Shown: positions 46,072 through 56,049 of the stretch, piece by piece | How the letters are laid out: every line of letters begins with the position of its first letter | How positions within the stretch are numbered: position 1 is the first letter of the stretch | Origin: Protopterus annectens | Taxonomy: Eukaryota > Chordata > Ceratodontiformes > Protopteridae | NCBI RefSeq assembly: GCF_019279795.1 | Contig: NC_056749.1 | Location: 570,124,585 to 570,188,584, forward strand | Direction: 5' to 3' | DNA length: 64,000 bases | Position numbers and translations under genes: made by a program | Notes under the pieces: generated by a model | The model's input: only the letters and a program-made list of their open reading frames with translations | What the model was told of the DNA's origin: nothing | Databases searched by the model: none

Positions 46072-47045
46072 TAACACATTTATATCAACAGCTATCTGTT
46101 CTAAATGCAGCATTCATTCTGCAGTAAGGTGATACTTTGAATGAGCTCTACACTGGTCTGATCTGAGATATAAACAGTATTAAACATTTTTTAATTTGTA
46201 ATGAAATATGGACATAGGTCTGCCAATGTGTTGGCCAAACAACTTACTAAATCTTTCCTCGAGGTACTTATTAATAGTAGTCCTATTCATCTGCCCTTCT
46301 TTCCCCCTTTCTATGCATCCTCCCTATTTTCTTCTGTAAATAATTGTATATATCAGACTTTCTTGTATAAATATAATTTACATCTTTTTATTATATATTA
46401 ATCTGCAGTGCTCTACTCCATTCTGTTACTACCTCTTTTCTATTAACTGCATTTACTCTGCCCTTTATTTCAAGCCTGTCGTACACTATAATTTTACTTA
46501 TACTATTTTAAGTATTGTTATGCATACATCTGCATTTATTTTCTACTCTGTAAAACCTGGATTGATTCTGAAAAAGGGCTACACAAATCAGAGCTGTACC
46601 CTAGATTCCCAGTTAAATAAAAAGGTGCACTTCATTCCTTTTCCAGTCCTCTCTACAGATATGTATTTTTTTTAAGTTAAAACATTTCATTTCCCACATA
46701 TACTGTCAAACCTCTATTCTGCATTGAAAGTCAAATGCATAGTGCAATAAAAGGGAGCATTGTATCAACTATCCCATCATTAACTGTATCTGTCCAGTTT
46801 CTGGAAGTCTAACATATATATTATCAAAGTTAAAAGGGTCTTACATTAATGCAGATGCAAACAAATTAAACTAAGAAACTCTGCATTACACTTAATTACT
46901 TACACAACTTCTTAAGGTCAATAATACATTTTATGTCAGCATCTATTTGCTCTAAATGTAGTGTTCAATCCTCAGTAAGGTGATGCTTTGACTGAATTCC
47001 ACACTGGTCTGATTTGAGATATAACAGGGTTAAACATTTTTTTTT
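46072..47045. repeat. Pair of direct repeats about 850 bases apart
   Basis: 46072-46193 and 46921-47045 are direct repeats. Shared blocks are CAGTAAGGTGAT, ACACTGGTCTGAT, GAGATATAA and TTAAACATTTTTT. Sequence between them includes a possible LINE 3' tail (46400-46624). The arrangement could be a duplication flanking an insertion or two copies of an unnamed repeat. Confidence 0.75.
46200..46624 (+). repeat. Possible LINE fragment with family B-like tail
   Basis: Begins with a short frame, KYGHRSANVLAKQL, that weakly resembles an L1 linker. It ends with CTGAAAAAGGGCTAC and TCCCAGTTAAATAAAAAGG, similar to the family B tail at 58000-58060. The assignment is tentative. Confidence 0.35.
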
Positions 47046-47049
47046 GACA

Positions 47050-48575
47050 AGGTGAGCAAAGGCTTTAGTGGTGCCTGCACTGGACTTTCCCAATTTCAAA
47101 GTTTAGGCTATACCACCATTCAGTAATGGATGTAATAACATCAAAGGGAATGTTAGGAGAGCAAAACTGTAGCACATGTTTCACCTACCAAATATTTGCA
47201 TTACTTTAATTTGTTGGGAGCTGAAAGTATATAGCAACAGGAAAGATGATAGAATGGCATACAGTGTTCTTTTTCAGCCATTCAGACTTTCTGAAATTCT
47301 TGTCTAAACCGTCATACAGATTTATGGGACACTGATGCAGTCCAAAGGGGAATATCTAATTACAAGAACTGAATAAAGCTGACAAGTTAGTTCAGAAGTC
47401 TAGACTTCCAGGTCAGAATTTTGACTCCTTTTTGAGAAACTATAATCCCCTTAAACCATTAGGTTGTAATCATTAGAAACAGGAAAAATTACAAAGGAAA
47501 AAAAAACAGTGTCAGAATTAGTTTACTTTCAATGCAATGTGTGCTAGAATCTCAGTTTGGCTTCATTTGGGGGTCCAATTTCATACACCAAACTCTCGTA
47601 ACACCAGCTTAAAATAGGAGTCTGGTTTATGTATAATACCAATCTTTTTTCAAATATTGAATGCAACAAGTGTCCTATTACAAATACCACAACATTTCCT
47701 TTACAGCATGCCTGTTATTTCATTTACATGTGTTAAAATGGCAAAGTGGTGTACAATAAAAAAACAAGGAAAGAATACAATGAAAAGTGAACTGACTGCA
47801 TATATAACGGATATAGTAAATAATTAAAATATAATAAATATCTCTCGACTAAATGTTTACAGTTCTGAAAGACAGAGCAGAACCTCTTCTTGGTTTAGAA
47901 GAGTCTCTACTAAATAGATGGTAACATAGGGGGCCTTCTCATACCCCTGAATCAAGGAAAGCAGATGATTCCAAAGGGCATATCAAACTTAACTAAATAA
48001 AACCTTGACAGATGTTTCAAGGTGAGCCTTTGGAACAGCCAGTAGTTTCTTACTAGCTGGGAAGGGGACATAAGTATCAGCACTGCTTTTGGACAGAACC
48101 CAGTATCAATAGGGCACAGAAGGTAAATGTACAAATCATAAATACACAACAAGATGCAACTGGCAGGGCGCATAAATAGCACAGAGCGGGCATGATATAG
48201 CATACTCAAGGAGTGTTGGTGCCTTAGGCATTTTATGCTTTAAATTGCATTCAGAAAACCTAAAATATTAACAAAACAGGAACACATTCCAAGTGCTAAA
48301 CAGAAAGTTAAGCCTTGAAAAACTACCAACCCCAGACATCACAAACAATCCAATAAGACTCAATTGTCAATGCTTTCAACTACAAGTGAATCTGTATCTC
48401 AGCAAGTGGGACTAAAAAGAGAATGCTTTTTGCACAAGAATAGGAAACAATGTTCAGAATGGATCAGCAACAAGTTAATGAAGAGAAGCAGCACGGCATC
48501 TAAACGTGTACATCAGGAAAAATAAATCAAAACGCCAGCATTTTTGTAATGAAAATTAAGTGCCAAGGCACTTCT
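47050..48575. other. No gene recognised
   Basis: AT-rich, with short frames and no motif on either strand. Confidence 0.45.
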
Positions 48576-48579
48576 ATGG

Positions 48580-48637
48580 GCTAGGCTTGTAAAGGCTCCA
48601 GGGCCATTAACCTAGTACATACCTATGAACCTGTGTT
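48580..48637 (+). repeat. CR1-like 3' tail fragment
   Basis: GGGCTAGGCTTGTAAAGGC, then CATTAACCTAGTACATACC, then TATGAACCTGTG match the 3' end of the 4-8 kb LINE. It could be a very short 5'-truncated LINE or the remnant of an S1 SINE; no tRNA-like head precedes it. Confidence 0.75.
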
Positions 48638-48639
48638 GA

Positions 48640-49092
48640 TAAAACCATAAAACCTCTCACAATTATACTTTCAGTTCTGAAAGAACAACACTGCCACATG
48701 ACGTTTGTATTTTACGTACTGCATCATTTTAGGCACACACTTTAAGAAAATATTAAGAAGGGAAACCTCACATGAAATCTCCCAGCAGTTTCCTTTACTA
48801 CAATCACATTTATACTGTCGTATTTAGTCAGAGAATAATAATTTGTTTCATATTATTGAAATGTGTGCAGACAAGAAAACACCATAACATCATGTAAGCC
48901 AGGGAATATACATTCAATTTTATGGGTAGTATTTTGACCAGCTCAAGCCCATTTACTCTTAAGTTTTACATAATAATCATTTTGCCAATCTATGTAAAGG
49001 ATGGGAGACATAGGCCTTTTTTTTTTTTCAAAAGCTGAACAAGGCAAAAATTGCATCTGGGAAAATTTTTAAGCATGAATGAAATAAACTTT
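48640..49092. other. No gene recognised
   Basis: AT-rich flank of the inverted-repeat element that starts near 49096. No motif. Confidence 0.45.
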
Positions 49093-49180
49093 TTTAAATA
49101 AAGAATGCTTTTTATTCAGTCACCCTAAAAACTAAAAAATATAAGGAAGAAGAGTGAAAATGTTGCAAAAGAAACACAGA

Positions 49181-49294
49181 CAAGCTAATTTCAGAAAAGC
49201 ATTTGAGGTTGGCTTTGCAGATTTTGTTATTGAGGTAGCAGAAGTAGGAGGAATCAGCCAAAGCAACCTAGAATGCTTTTCCGAAATCAGCTTA
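49181..49294. repeat. Small hairpin element nested in an inverted-repeat arm
   Basis: AAGCTAATTTCAGAAAAGC at 49181 and its near-perfect complement GCTTTTCCGAAATCAGCTT at about 49275-49293 bound it. It splits the left arm of the 49096-51573 element, and the right arm has no counterpart, so it is the younger insertion. Confidence 0.75.
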
Positions 49295-50092
49295 TCTCAT
49301 ACCCCCCAACTGTACCAAATTACTCAGTTTTTACCAATTTTTGGGGTCCAAATGATGGGGTGCCACGATTCCAGATTGGCACCCCTTCATTTCTGATTTT
49401 TTTCCAGCTTTGTTTTTTAAAATTTTTTTTCTGCGCTTTTGAGTTGACGTCATCACATGTGCAATGACGTCAGCTCTGTCAGCCTGTCAGAATTGAGCTC
49501 AAGGGCTCATGTCTACACATTTCCGGCTGTTTGAGTGGATCTATCTGCAAGGTTAACAACTGTTGCTGCAGAGAACGGAGTATGACTATTTCTGACAACT
49601 TCTGCAAGAAAGGAGGAACCAACTGCTGCGAGAATGGAGTTAGGAAACAACTGCTGTGAGATGGAGTTTATTTCTGCAGAACGGGCTTGACTTTTAAAGG
49701 TACTGTTTCACTACTTCACTACTTGAACAGCTGAGTTTCTCCGTGCTTAAGCCAGTGTGCTTGTGTGCGTGTGCGTCTGTGTGGGGGGGGGGGGTAAATG
49801 CCGATAATGCCCCCAACTGAATACACCTGGTGGCTAGAGGAACTCAGTACCCTGGGTACAGGTAAAAAGAGCCTAAGGTCCCTAGCCACCACCACTTGTG
49901 AATTTATGCCTCACATTTTTGTTCTGTTCCTCATTAAAAAAAATCACTAAAGGATTGACGTCACTAAATATTGACAGGCACTTGAATTTCAGACTTTATA
50001 TTCTTCAGAAAATACATATCACAAAACCTTTTATTCTGGCAATTTTCTAAGTTTTGTAAGATCAGTATTTGAAATTTGTCCCCATTTTGGGG

Positions 50093-50250
50093 CTGTATTC
50101 CCCCATTATTGGCTTTTCCAGGTTTTTTGTGCTAAGACGTTGAGAGCTATGGTGAGAAATGAGAACTGAATTCCGTATTCCCCAATTATTGGCTTTGTCC
50201 AGGTTTTTTGTGCTAAGAGGTTGAGAGCTATGGTGAGAAGTGAGAACTGA
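50093..50250. repeat. Tandem duplication, about 76-base unit
   Basis: Two copies of a unit containing TTATTGGCTTTTCCAGG, TTTTTTGTGCTAAGA, GTTGAGAGCTATGGTGAGAA and GAGAACTGAATTC. A third, diverged relative lies near 51447-51490, just inside the right inverted repeat (CTTGTCCAGATTTTTG, GTTGAGAGGTATGG). Confidence 0.85.
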
Positions 50251-50282
50251 ATTCACTAAATGATAGCCATTTAAGTTTGTCT

Positions 50283-50350
50283 TCCTGTTTTTCGGGAAAC
50301 TGCTGATTTGGCTTAGTGGTGTGTTGCTCTGACTGTAGTGCACAGGGTCC
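50283..50350 (+). repeat. tRNA-like sequence, possible SINE head
   Basis: TTGGCTTAGTGGTGTG resembles box A, and CCTAGGTTCAAGAC, about 35 bases later, resembles box B. There is no recognisable SINE body after it, and a functional tRNA is unlikely because the cloverleaf does not close convincingly. Confidence 0.35.
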
Positions 50351-50557
50351 TAGGTTCAAGACTTGGCAGTGAAATGCATTAACACATTTTATTCAAGCAA
50401 CTTTCCTAATTTATACAAGCACTGTTTAAAATGCGTCCCTGGTTAATTTGCCTTTTGTCCCCCCACTCCAAAAAAAAAAAAAAAAAAACTAAAATTGAAA
50501 ATAAGTGCGAGAAGCTGTGCAAGATGCCTATGGCTTACACTAGTCATTCTACGCATG

Positions 50558-50561
<4 letters not shown>

Positions 50562-50631
<70 letters not shown>
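50562..50631. repeat. (TA)n(TG)n microsatellite
   Basis: About 50 bases of TA followed by 20 of TG. Confidence 0.97.
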
Positions 50632-51625
50632 TTAAGTAGACATTTATCATGGAAATATTCTGAATAAGGCAGTGTTGTCATTATTGACTCATGCATTTTG
50701 TTTCATTGCCTACTGAAAAAATGTTAAAACACATTTAAAATGCGATTGTATGTGGAAGTAGACTTTTATGATGGAAATGTTCTGAATAGGGCAGTTTTTG
50801 TCATTATTGGTTCATGCATTTTGTTTCATTGCCTACTGGAAAAATGTTTAAACAATAAATTTAAAATGCACTCTAACTTAAGTCTAACAAGTGTGCTGTA
50901 TTATACAAGGAATATAATTTAATAAAATCAGGAAGGTGTCTCAAAGAACGCAGGTATGATTCTTGTTTTGTGTGCAAAGGGCCTATGATTTGAAAACAGC
51001 CCAAAGGTAATCTTTATTCACCATTGGCCAGATGCATTTTCTTTGGATATGTGTGTGGATTTCAACGCTGTTTCAATGAATGTGAGTTTCAAGGGCAGAG
51101 AAGTTTTAATGTCAAGTCTAGTTTCATTGTGAGACAGTATTGCTTTGTTTAGCAGATATCTATTAGTGTTTGTGCATTGTGCTATAAAATGTAAAAAAAT
51201 CCAAATAATCATTGCAGAAGTAAAGCAGTATGCACACATTAGTGTTTATGGCAAATGGGGTGAAATAGCCAGCTAATGGGACATTGGAATGGCTGCAGGG
51301 GGACTCTGGTGCTATATTTTGGCTTTGTTCTTCAGTTTGCATTTGAAAGTTGGTATCCCACAATTCCATCAGAGTGGGTGGGGTTATGTAATTATGTATG
51401 CATATTATACGTTAATCAGAGTACAGATTTGTACCTATTTTTCATGGGCCTTGTCCAGATTTTTGATAATTCCAGGTTGAGAGGTATGGCTCATCTGTGT
51501 TTCTTTTGCAACGTTTTCACTCTTCTTCCTTATTTTTTACTTAAAGTGACTGAATAAAAAGCATTCTTTATTACATTTTTTTAATATTTTTATTTTATTC
51601 CTTTTTAGTTTATAAATAAAATATG

Positions 51626-51760
51626 TGTCCCTCTGTGGCTCTGTCACATTCCTCAATAAACAGAGTAAGAAGGCAGTTAGCTAGACAATAGAAAAAACAC
51701 AGATGAGAAGCTCGACATTTCCAGTGTCTTGTGAGGAATGTGACAGAACCACGGTGGAAC
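51626..51760. repeat. Hairpin repeat, copy 1
   Basis: CTGTGGCTCTGTCACATTCC at 51633 pairs with GGAATGTGACAGAACCACGG, ending at 51754, with two mismatches over 23 bases. The loop contains GATGAGAAGCTCGACATTT. Two relatives follow at 51896 and 52965. Confidence 0.85.
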
Positions 51761-51895
51761 TTTCTTTTACTTTAGAAAATGTATATTGATTCACACTCAC
51801 TTAATTCTGTCATTTTCTCAAGTGAATAATATTTTAAAAGTATCCCTGATTAGAAGCAGTCGTGTATTGTTGAATTTTTAGGAGCGCGTGCGCGC

Positions 51896-52072
51896 GTGTG
51901 TGTGTAAGGCCGCTCATAGTATAGTGCATCCCGCTCTGTCCATCTGTGGTTCTGTCACATCTTTGAGGGTGTATCCCTCAGCGATGAGAAGCTCAGCGTT
52001 TTTCCCACTGTCTCGCAAGAGTGTGACAGACCCACAAAGCCAATTTCAATTAAAATCATTCTAATAATAATA
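51896..52072. repeat. Hairpin repeat, copy 2
   Basis: Arms CTGTGGTTCTGTCACAT (51944-51960) and GTGTGACAGACCCACA (52021-52036). The loop holds GATGAGAAGCTCAGCG. Flanks shared with copy 3 are GCTCATAGTATAGTGCATCC before and AAAGCCAATTTCAAT with CATTCTAATAATAAT after. A GCGCGTGTGTGTG run precedes it. Confidence 0.85.
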
Positions 52073-52898
52073 AAGTCTATTCTTTGCTTCTGACTCTAGA
52101 GCTTATTTAGCCTAACAGAATGTCCACAGAGTGACAGATCAAATCCACGTTTATGGGACACATTTTCAAAGCTAGTAGTTAAATTACTGTCACTTTTTTT
52201 TTCTTTTCAGCTCAAGCAGAATTTCGCTTTATATGCTATCATGTCATGTATATAGTTTTTCAGTATTAGCACAATAATTTTCTTAGCAGGGTGTTATCAG
52301 CATTTTTAAAGAGTGTCCCTACAGCCAAAAAAAAAAAAAAAAAAAAATGAAAAGCTCATGAGTCCGAGTAGATCTGAACTGCAAACTTTGCAGTAACCAT
52401 TACCTGGCTGTGCCCCACATCCACATTCGTGACTATACCTGCAAAATAATCATGCTCAGTATCCTTAACTCCAATCTCGAACCAAAAGTGGATCACAGAG
52501 ATTGCTGCTTACCACTGTCTTCCATGTCAATCACTGTTTGGTCCCCCCCATTGAATCCAGAGTGAGATCGTTTAGAAAAGACATTATGATTACTTAACTA
52601 TTATGGCTCTTATCTGTATTTTTGTTAACTTTTCCCCGTCCTGGTGCAACAAGTTGCTCTTATATCCCTTTCCCAGCTTCAGATGTAGCCTGCAAAATCC
52701 TGAGAGTCTTGGCAGCTACTGCGTCACACTATCCCTGTCCTGGCTACTGGATGGTTTGTTTGTGTTGGGACACAGCTGATGTTGTTCTATTGTAGGTTTA
52801 CTATAATTTAAATCATTTGTTTGACAGGTCTACAGTTGCTTGTAATAACTTTTCAAAATGTAAAGTACGTGTGTGGAGGAAATGAAATAGGAAAATGC

Positions 52899-52900
<2 letters not shown>

Positions 52901-52964
<64 letters not shown>
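52901..52964. repeat. (GT)n microsatellite adjoining hairpin repeat copy 3
   Basis: About 60 bases of GT ending GCGCGC. Copy 2 has a shorter version in the same place, so the repeat may have grown from the element's own edge. Confidence 0.95.
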
Positions 52965-52965
<1 letters not shown>

Positions 52966-53135
52966 AGTCTGCTCGTAGTACAGTGCATCCTGCTCTCTCT
53001 CTGTGGTTGTGTCACTTCTTTGTAGATGTGTCCCTTGCCAGTAAGAAGTTTGGCATTATGTCTGCTGTTTTGTGATAGTGTGACACAACCACAAAGCCAA
53101 ATTCAATGAAAAGCATTCTAATAATAATGAGAGGC
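52965..53135. repeat. Hairpin repeat, copy 3
   Basis: Arms CTGTGGTTGTGTCACTTCTT (53001-53020) and GTGATAGTGTGACACAACC (about 53072-53090, then ACAAAG). It shares both flanks with copy 2. No coding. Confidence 0.85.
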
Positions 53136-53139
53136 ACAA

Positions 53140-54270
53140 GTGACATTGCATGAACATGACTGCATCCATGTAATGCATGACAAGATTTTTAAGATAAAGT
53201 TTGGTTTTCAAGTATGCATTTTAAACAACTCCACTGTACTGCAGCACTCAATGTTCTCATCTCATTGGATTGAAATAAGCCAGTGAAGCAGTTTTGGAAA
53301 TGTACTGCATGCATGGAAAGTTTTATACACGCTGACGCATACACAGAGCAGGTTGTGAGACTACAGTTTTGCTACTGATGCTGTGACATTAAAGTACTTA
53401 TAGTACCAGATTTTTGTTAGCTTTAGATTTAGAAATATTAATACTTCTAATGCATTCTGAAGTTGGTATCATAATGACAACAAAGTTCATTTTGTTTTTC
53501 AAGTTAAACATATCTTTTTGTGGTGGCAATTCTGTTTTATTACTGCTAAAATGACACCCACTCAGCAGCTGAATTAAACTAGATACTGCATAACTAAGAA
53601 TATGGCAGCAACAGAAGGGGTCAGTTTAGCCATAAATTTGGCAAGCAAGACACAAAATAGTCTGGCATTGTGGTGCAAATGGATAGAGCTCTGACTGTAA
53701 ACCAGGCAAGTAAGTTTCAATTAGCATCCTCAGCAAATGAGAAGCTAGTTAGGGAGGGGGAGAAGTGTAGTGGTGTGGGGATTGCATACACTTGAGGCCA
53801 CACTGGGTGATGTTATTTTCATGGAAGAGACCAGAAAATCATCACTTGCACCTTGAGGAGAAATGCAGGTCTGCTTGGAGGACTGTACCTTGCAGTGAGC
53901 TAATCTGTTCCATTATCTGCACAATGCACTACCCTCCCATACACCTTATTGGGAACATCCTAATAGGGTCAAACAAAAAAACAGCAACCCTTGAACCACT
54001 CATGATGGCTGTCTAAATGATGCCCCCCAGTCGACCCTCACCATGATGAAAAAAAATGAATGGGCCAAGTGACAGGAGGCGGTGTGGTGGGGCTGGTGGC
54101 TAATGATCTACAGACATTGGGGACTAAGAACACAAGTAAAAAAATAAGTAAAATAAATAAAAATGAGGAAACAAAAAAGGATAAACCATCAGACAGGGTA
54201 TAAGGGATCAATTAAAGCTGATAAAAAGGATTCAAAATGATGAGCTGTGTCTAAAACACAGGAATTTAAA
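53140..54270. other. No gene recognised; possible diverged retroposon
   Basis: At 53660-53740, TGGATAGAGCTCTGACTGTAA followed by AGTTTCAATTAGC weakly suggests a tRNA-like head, but no known body follows. Other frames have no motif. An A-rich stretch lies at 54135-54180. Confidence 0.3.
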
Positions 54271-54276
54271 TAATAA

Positions 54277-54402
54277 TATACAATGACCCCCCCCCCAATT
54301 AATATTCCAAAATGTGGATGCTGATTGGTAAGCGTGCACGTTGTAAATCAGAGTTATAGTAATGGAAAAAGGTACGGTTGCCCAGACTTTTTCCATTAGT
54401 AT

Positions 54403-54437
<35 letters not shown>

Positions 54438-55118
54438 GCCACGGAGAACACAAGATCTCCGTTGCTTGTTACAACCTGTCTCGCCATGTTAAATGAGTTT
54501 AACATAGCGAGACAGCTTTTAAAAAAAGCAACAGAGCATTCTCAGTTGCTTTTTTTAAAGTTGTCTCGGTATGTTAAACCCATTTAACATAGCGAGACAC
54601 TTTAAAAAGCAACGGAGATCTTGCTTTCTCCATTGTTTTTTTTCAAAACTGCTATGTTAAATGGGTTTAACCTAGCGAGACAGCTTTAAAAAAAGCAACG
54701 GAGATTCTCCGTTGCTTTTTATAAAGCTGTCTCGCTATGTTAAACTTGTTTAACATAGCGAGACAGGCTGTAAAAAGCAACTGAGATCTTGCTTTCTCCA
54801 TTGTTTTTGCCCACAGCTCTGATGTACTGCGTAAATATACGCATGCGCAGTACATCAGAACTGCCGCAGAACACCCAGACAGCTGCAGAAGGGCAGCAAG
54901 GAGGCATTATACAATGCCAATATTTAAGAAAAGTAATTATTTTTTTTCTTAAATAATGTCATTGTATAATAGCAATAACTCACTTCTGGGTGTGGGTAAT
55001 GCTGGATTTACCCACCATTGGCTTTGTTTGGCCACTCGGGCTTTGCCCTCGTGACCAAACCACACCAACCATGGGTAAATCCAGCATTACCCACACCCAG
55101 GCGTGGGTTATTGCTATA
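54277..55118 (+). mobile_element. Palindrome-array element, copy A
   Basis: 842 bases built almost wholly of hairpins. Left to right: a GTGGATGC/GCGTGCAC-type hairpin; AGTTATAGTAATGGAAAAAG with its complement near 54390-54408; a T run; then an array in which GTCTCGCTATGTTAAA / TTTAACATAGCGAGAC palindromes (starts near 54478, 54563, 54649 and 54729) alternate with GCAACGGAGA/TCTCCGTTGC palindromes; then CTGATGTACTGCG/GCAGTACATCAG (54818-54860); an AAGAAAAG/TTTTCTTAA hairpin (about 54900-54970); and a terminal 135-base palindrome with TGTGGGTAATGCTGGATTTA (54978-55116). It has no open reading frame of note. Copy B is the same design in the opposite orientation. Confidence 0.9.
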
Positions 55119-55119
55119 T

Positions 55120-55415
55120 TAATATACCTAAATCAACTGTAAAATACAGTGACTTAGCAGCAACAAATTAAGCTGTAAGTGAAAAACCTAAACTTCAACA
55201 GAAAACACAGTTTCTTGATTTGTATAATGCAAAGAATGCAGTAAAGTATGTAAAAGTTATTCTGAGAGGTACAGTCTGCTGTTCCCCTCTCTTAGCATCA
55301 TCATCATCCATAGTTAAAGTGTTTAAAAAACCCTAGGATCAGAAACCACACATAGACCAGATTGTTGACAAACAAGGATACTACACTGCATGTAGGGATA
55401 CTGGCCTACCTAGAC
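55120..55415. other. No gene recognised
   Basis: Short stretch right of palindrome element A with no motif on either strand. Confidence 0.4.
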
Positions 55416-55419
55416 TTAA

Positions 55420-55760
55420 ACACACCCAATTAACAAAGAAGGGTCTGGAAATTAGTTTTTAGGACAGATTAAGCAACAGTCACAGAGGCAAGGGTAGCAA
55501 TCTGTATTCCCTATTGCCTGTAAAGATCACTGTTCAGGAAAACCAGGAATTAGGCAGAATAAAAGGAGACCAGTTAAGAGGGAAGACCCTTAAGATAAGA
55601 CAGTTTGCAGATTATTCATTTTTAATTGTTAAGAATACTGAACTATGGCAAATAGTAGCAGATTATGTTGACTCCATTCGTTTTGTTAGGAAACAGGCTA
55701 GACAACGGAACAAAAGCATGAGAATAGCACCTAATGGGTTATACCCAGTAACGACATAAC
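55420..55760 (+). pseudogene. Possible L1/Tx1-like RT fragment
   Basis: The frame 55514-55759 reads ELGRIKGDQLRGKTLKIRQF followed by ADYSFLIVKNTELWQIVADY. This resembles the RT region just before and at the catalytic aspartates of L1/Tx1 LINEs (normally FADD followed by a hydrophobic stretch). One of the two aspartates reads Tyr here. The fragment is short and isolated, so the family call is tentative. Confidence 0.4.
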
Positions 55761-55764
55761 AAAA

Positions 55765-56045
55765 AATTATGAAATGGACAGGTCTGCAGATACACATTTA
55801 CAGGCTTTTAATACCTGAAAAAGAAATATCATCTGTATTACTATACAGAATGATAAATTAATGAGTTATAATGTCAGTGACTTGCTCATGAATGGAAGCC
55901 TGTAGTTCTGTTTTAATTTGTACATCATCACTCTCTCAGCTTACATGCCTTTAACGTGCACTTCAATGACAGTTAATTGTCAGTTCAAATGAAAAAGCCC
56001 ATCTGAAACAGGAGGACACGTTTAGTATTTTCTTATATTCAAATA
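55765..56045. other. No gene recognised
   Basis: AT-rich gap between two LINE fragments. No motif. Confidence 0.4.
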
Positions 56046-56049
56046 CAAA

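Larger units (their letters stand above)
49096..51573. mobile_element. 2.5-kb element bounded by long inverted repeats
   Basis: The left arm (49096-49185, continuing at about 49297-49330) matches the complement of the right arm (about 51455-51573). Shared blocks are AATAAAGAATGCTTTTTATT, GAAGAAGAGTGAAAA and TTGCAAAAGAAACACAGA. The left arm is interrupted by a 110-base hairpin element. Internally there is no transposase frame, but a 76-base tandem duplication (50093-50250), a poly-A run (50470-50488) and a TA/TG microsatellite (50562-50631) are present. It is probably a non-autonomous DNA transposon or an inverted duplication. The target duplication is not resolved. Confidence 0.7.

Noticed and set aside
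50283..50350. A functional tRNA gene
   Set aside because: Only box A- and box B-like words are present; a full cloverleaf with matching acceptor stem is not visible. Kept only as a possible SINE head.
52821..53075. Frame with a long Cys-Val repeat
   Set aside because: Translation of the GT microsatellite, not a real protein.
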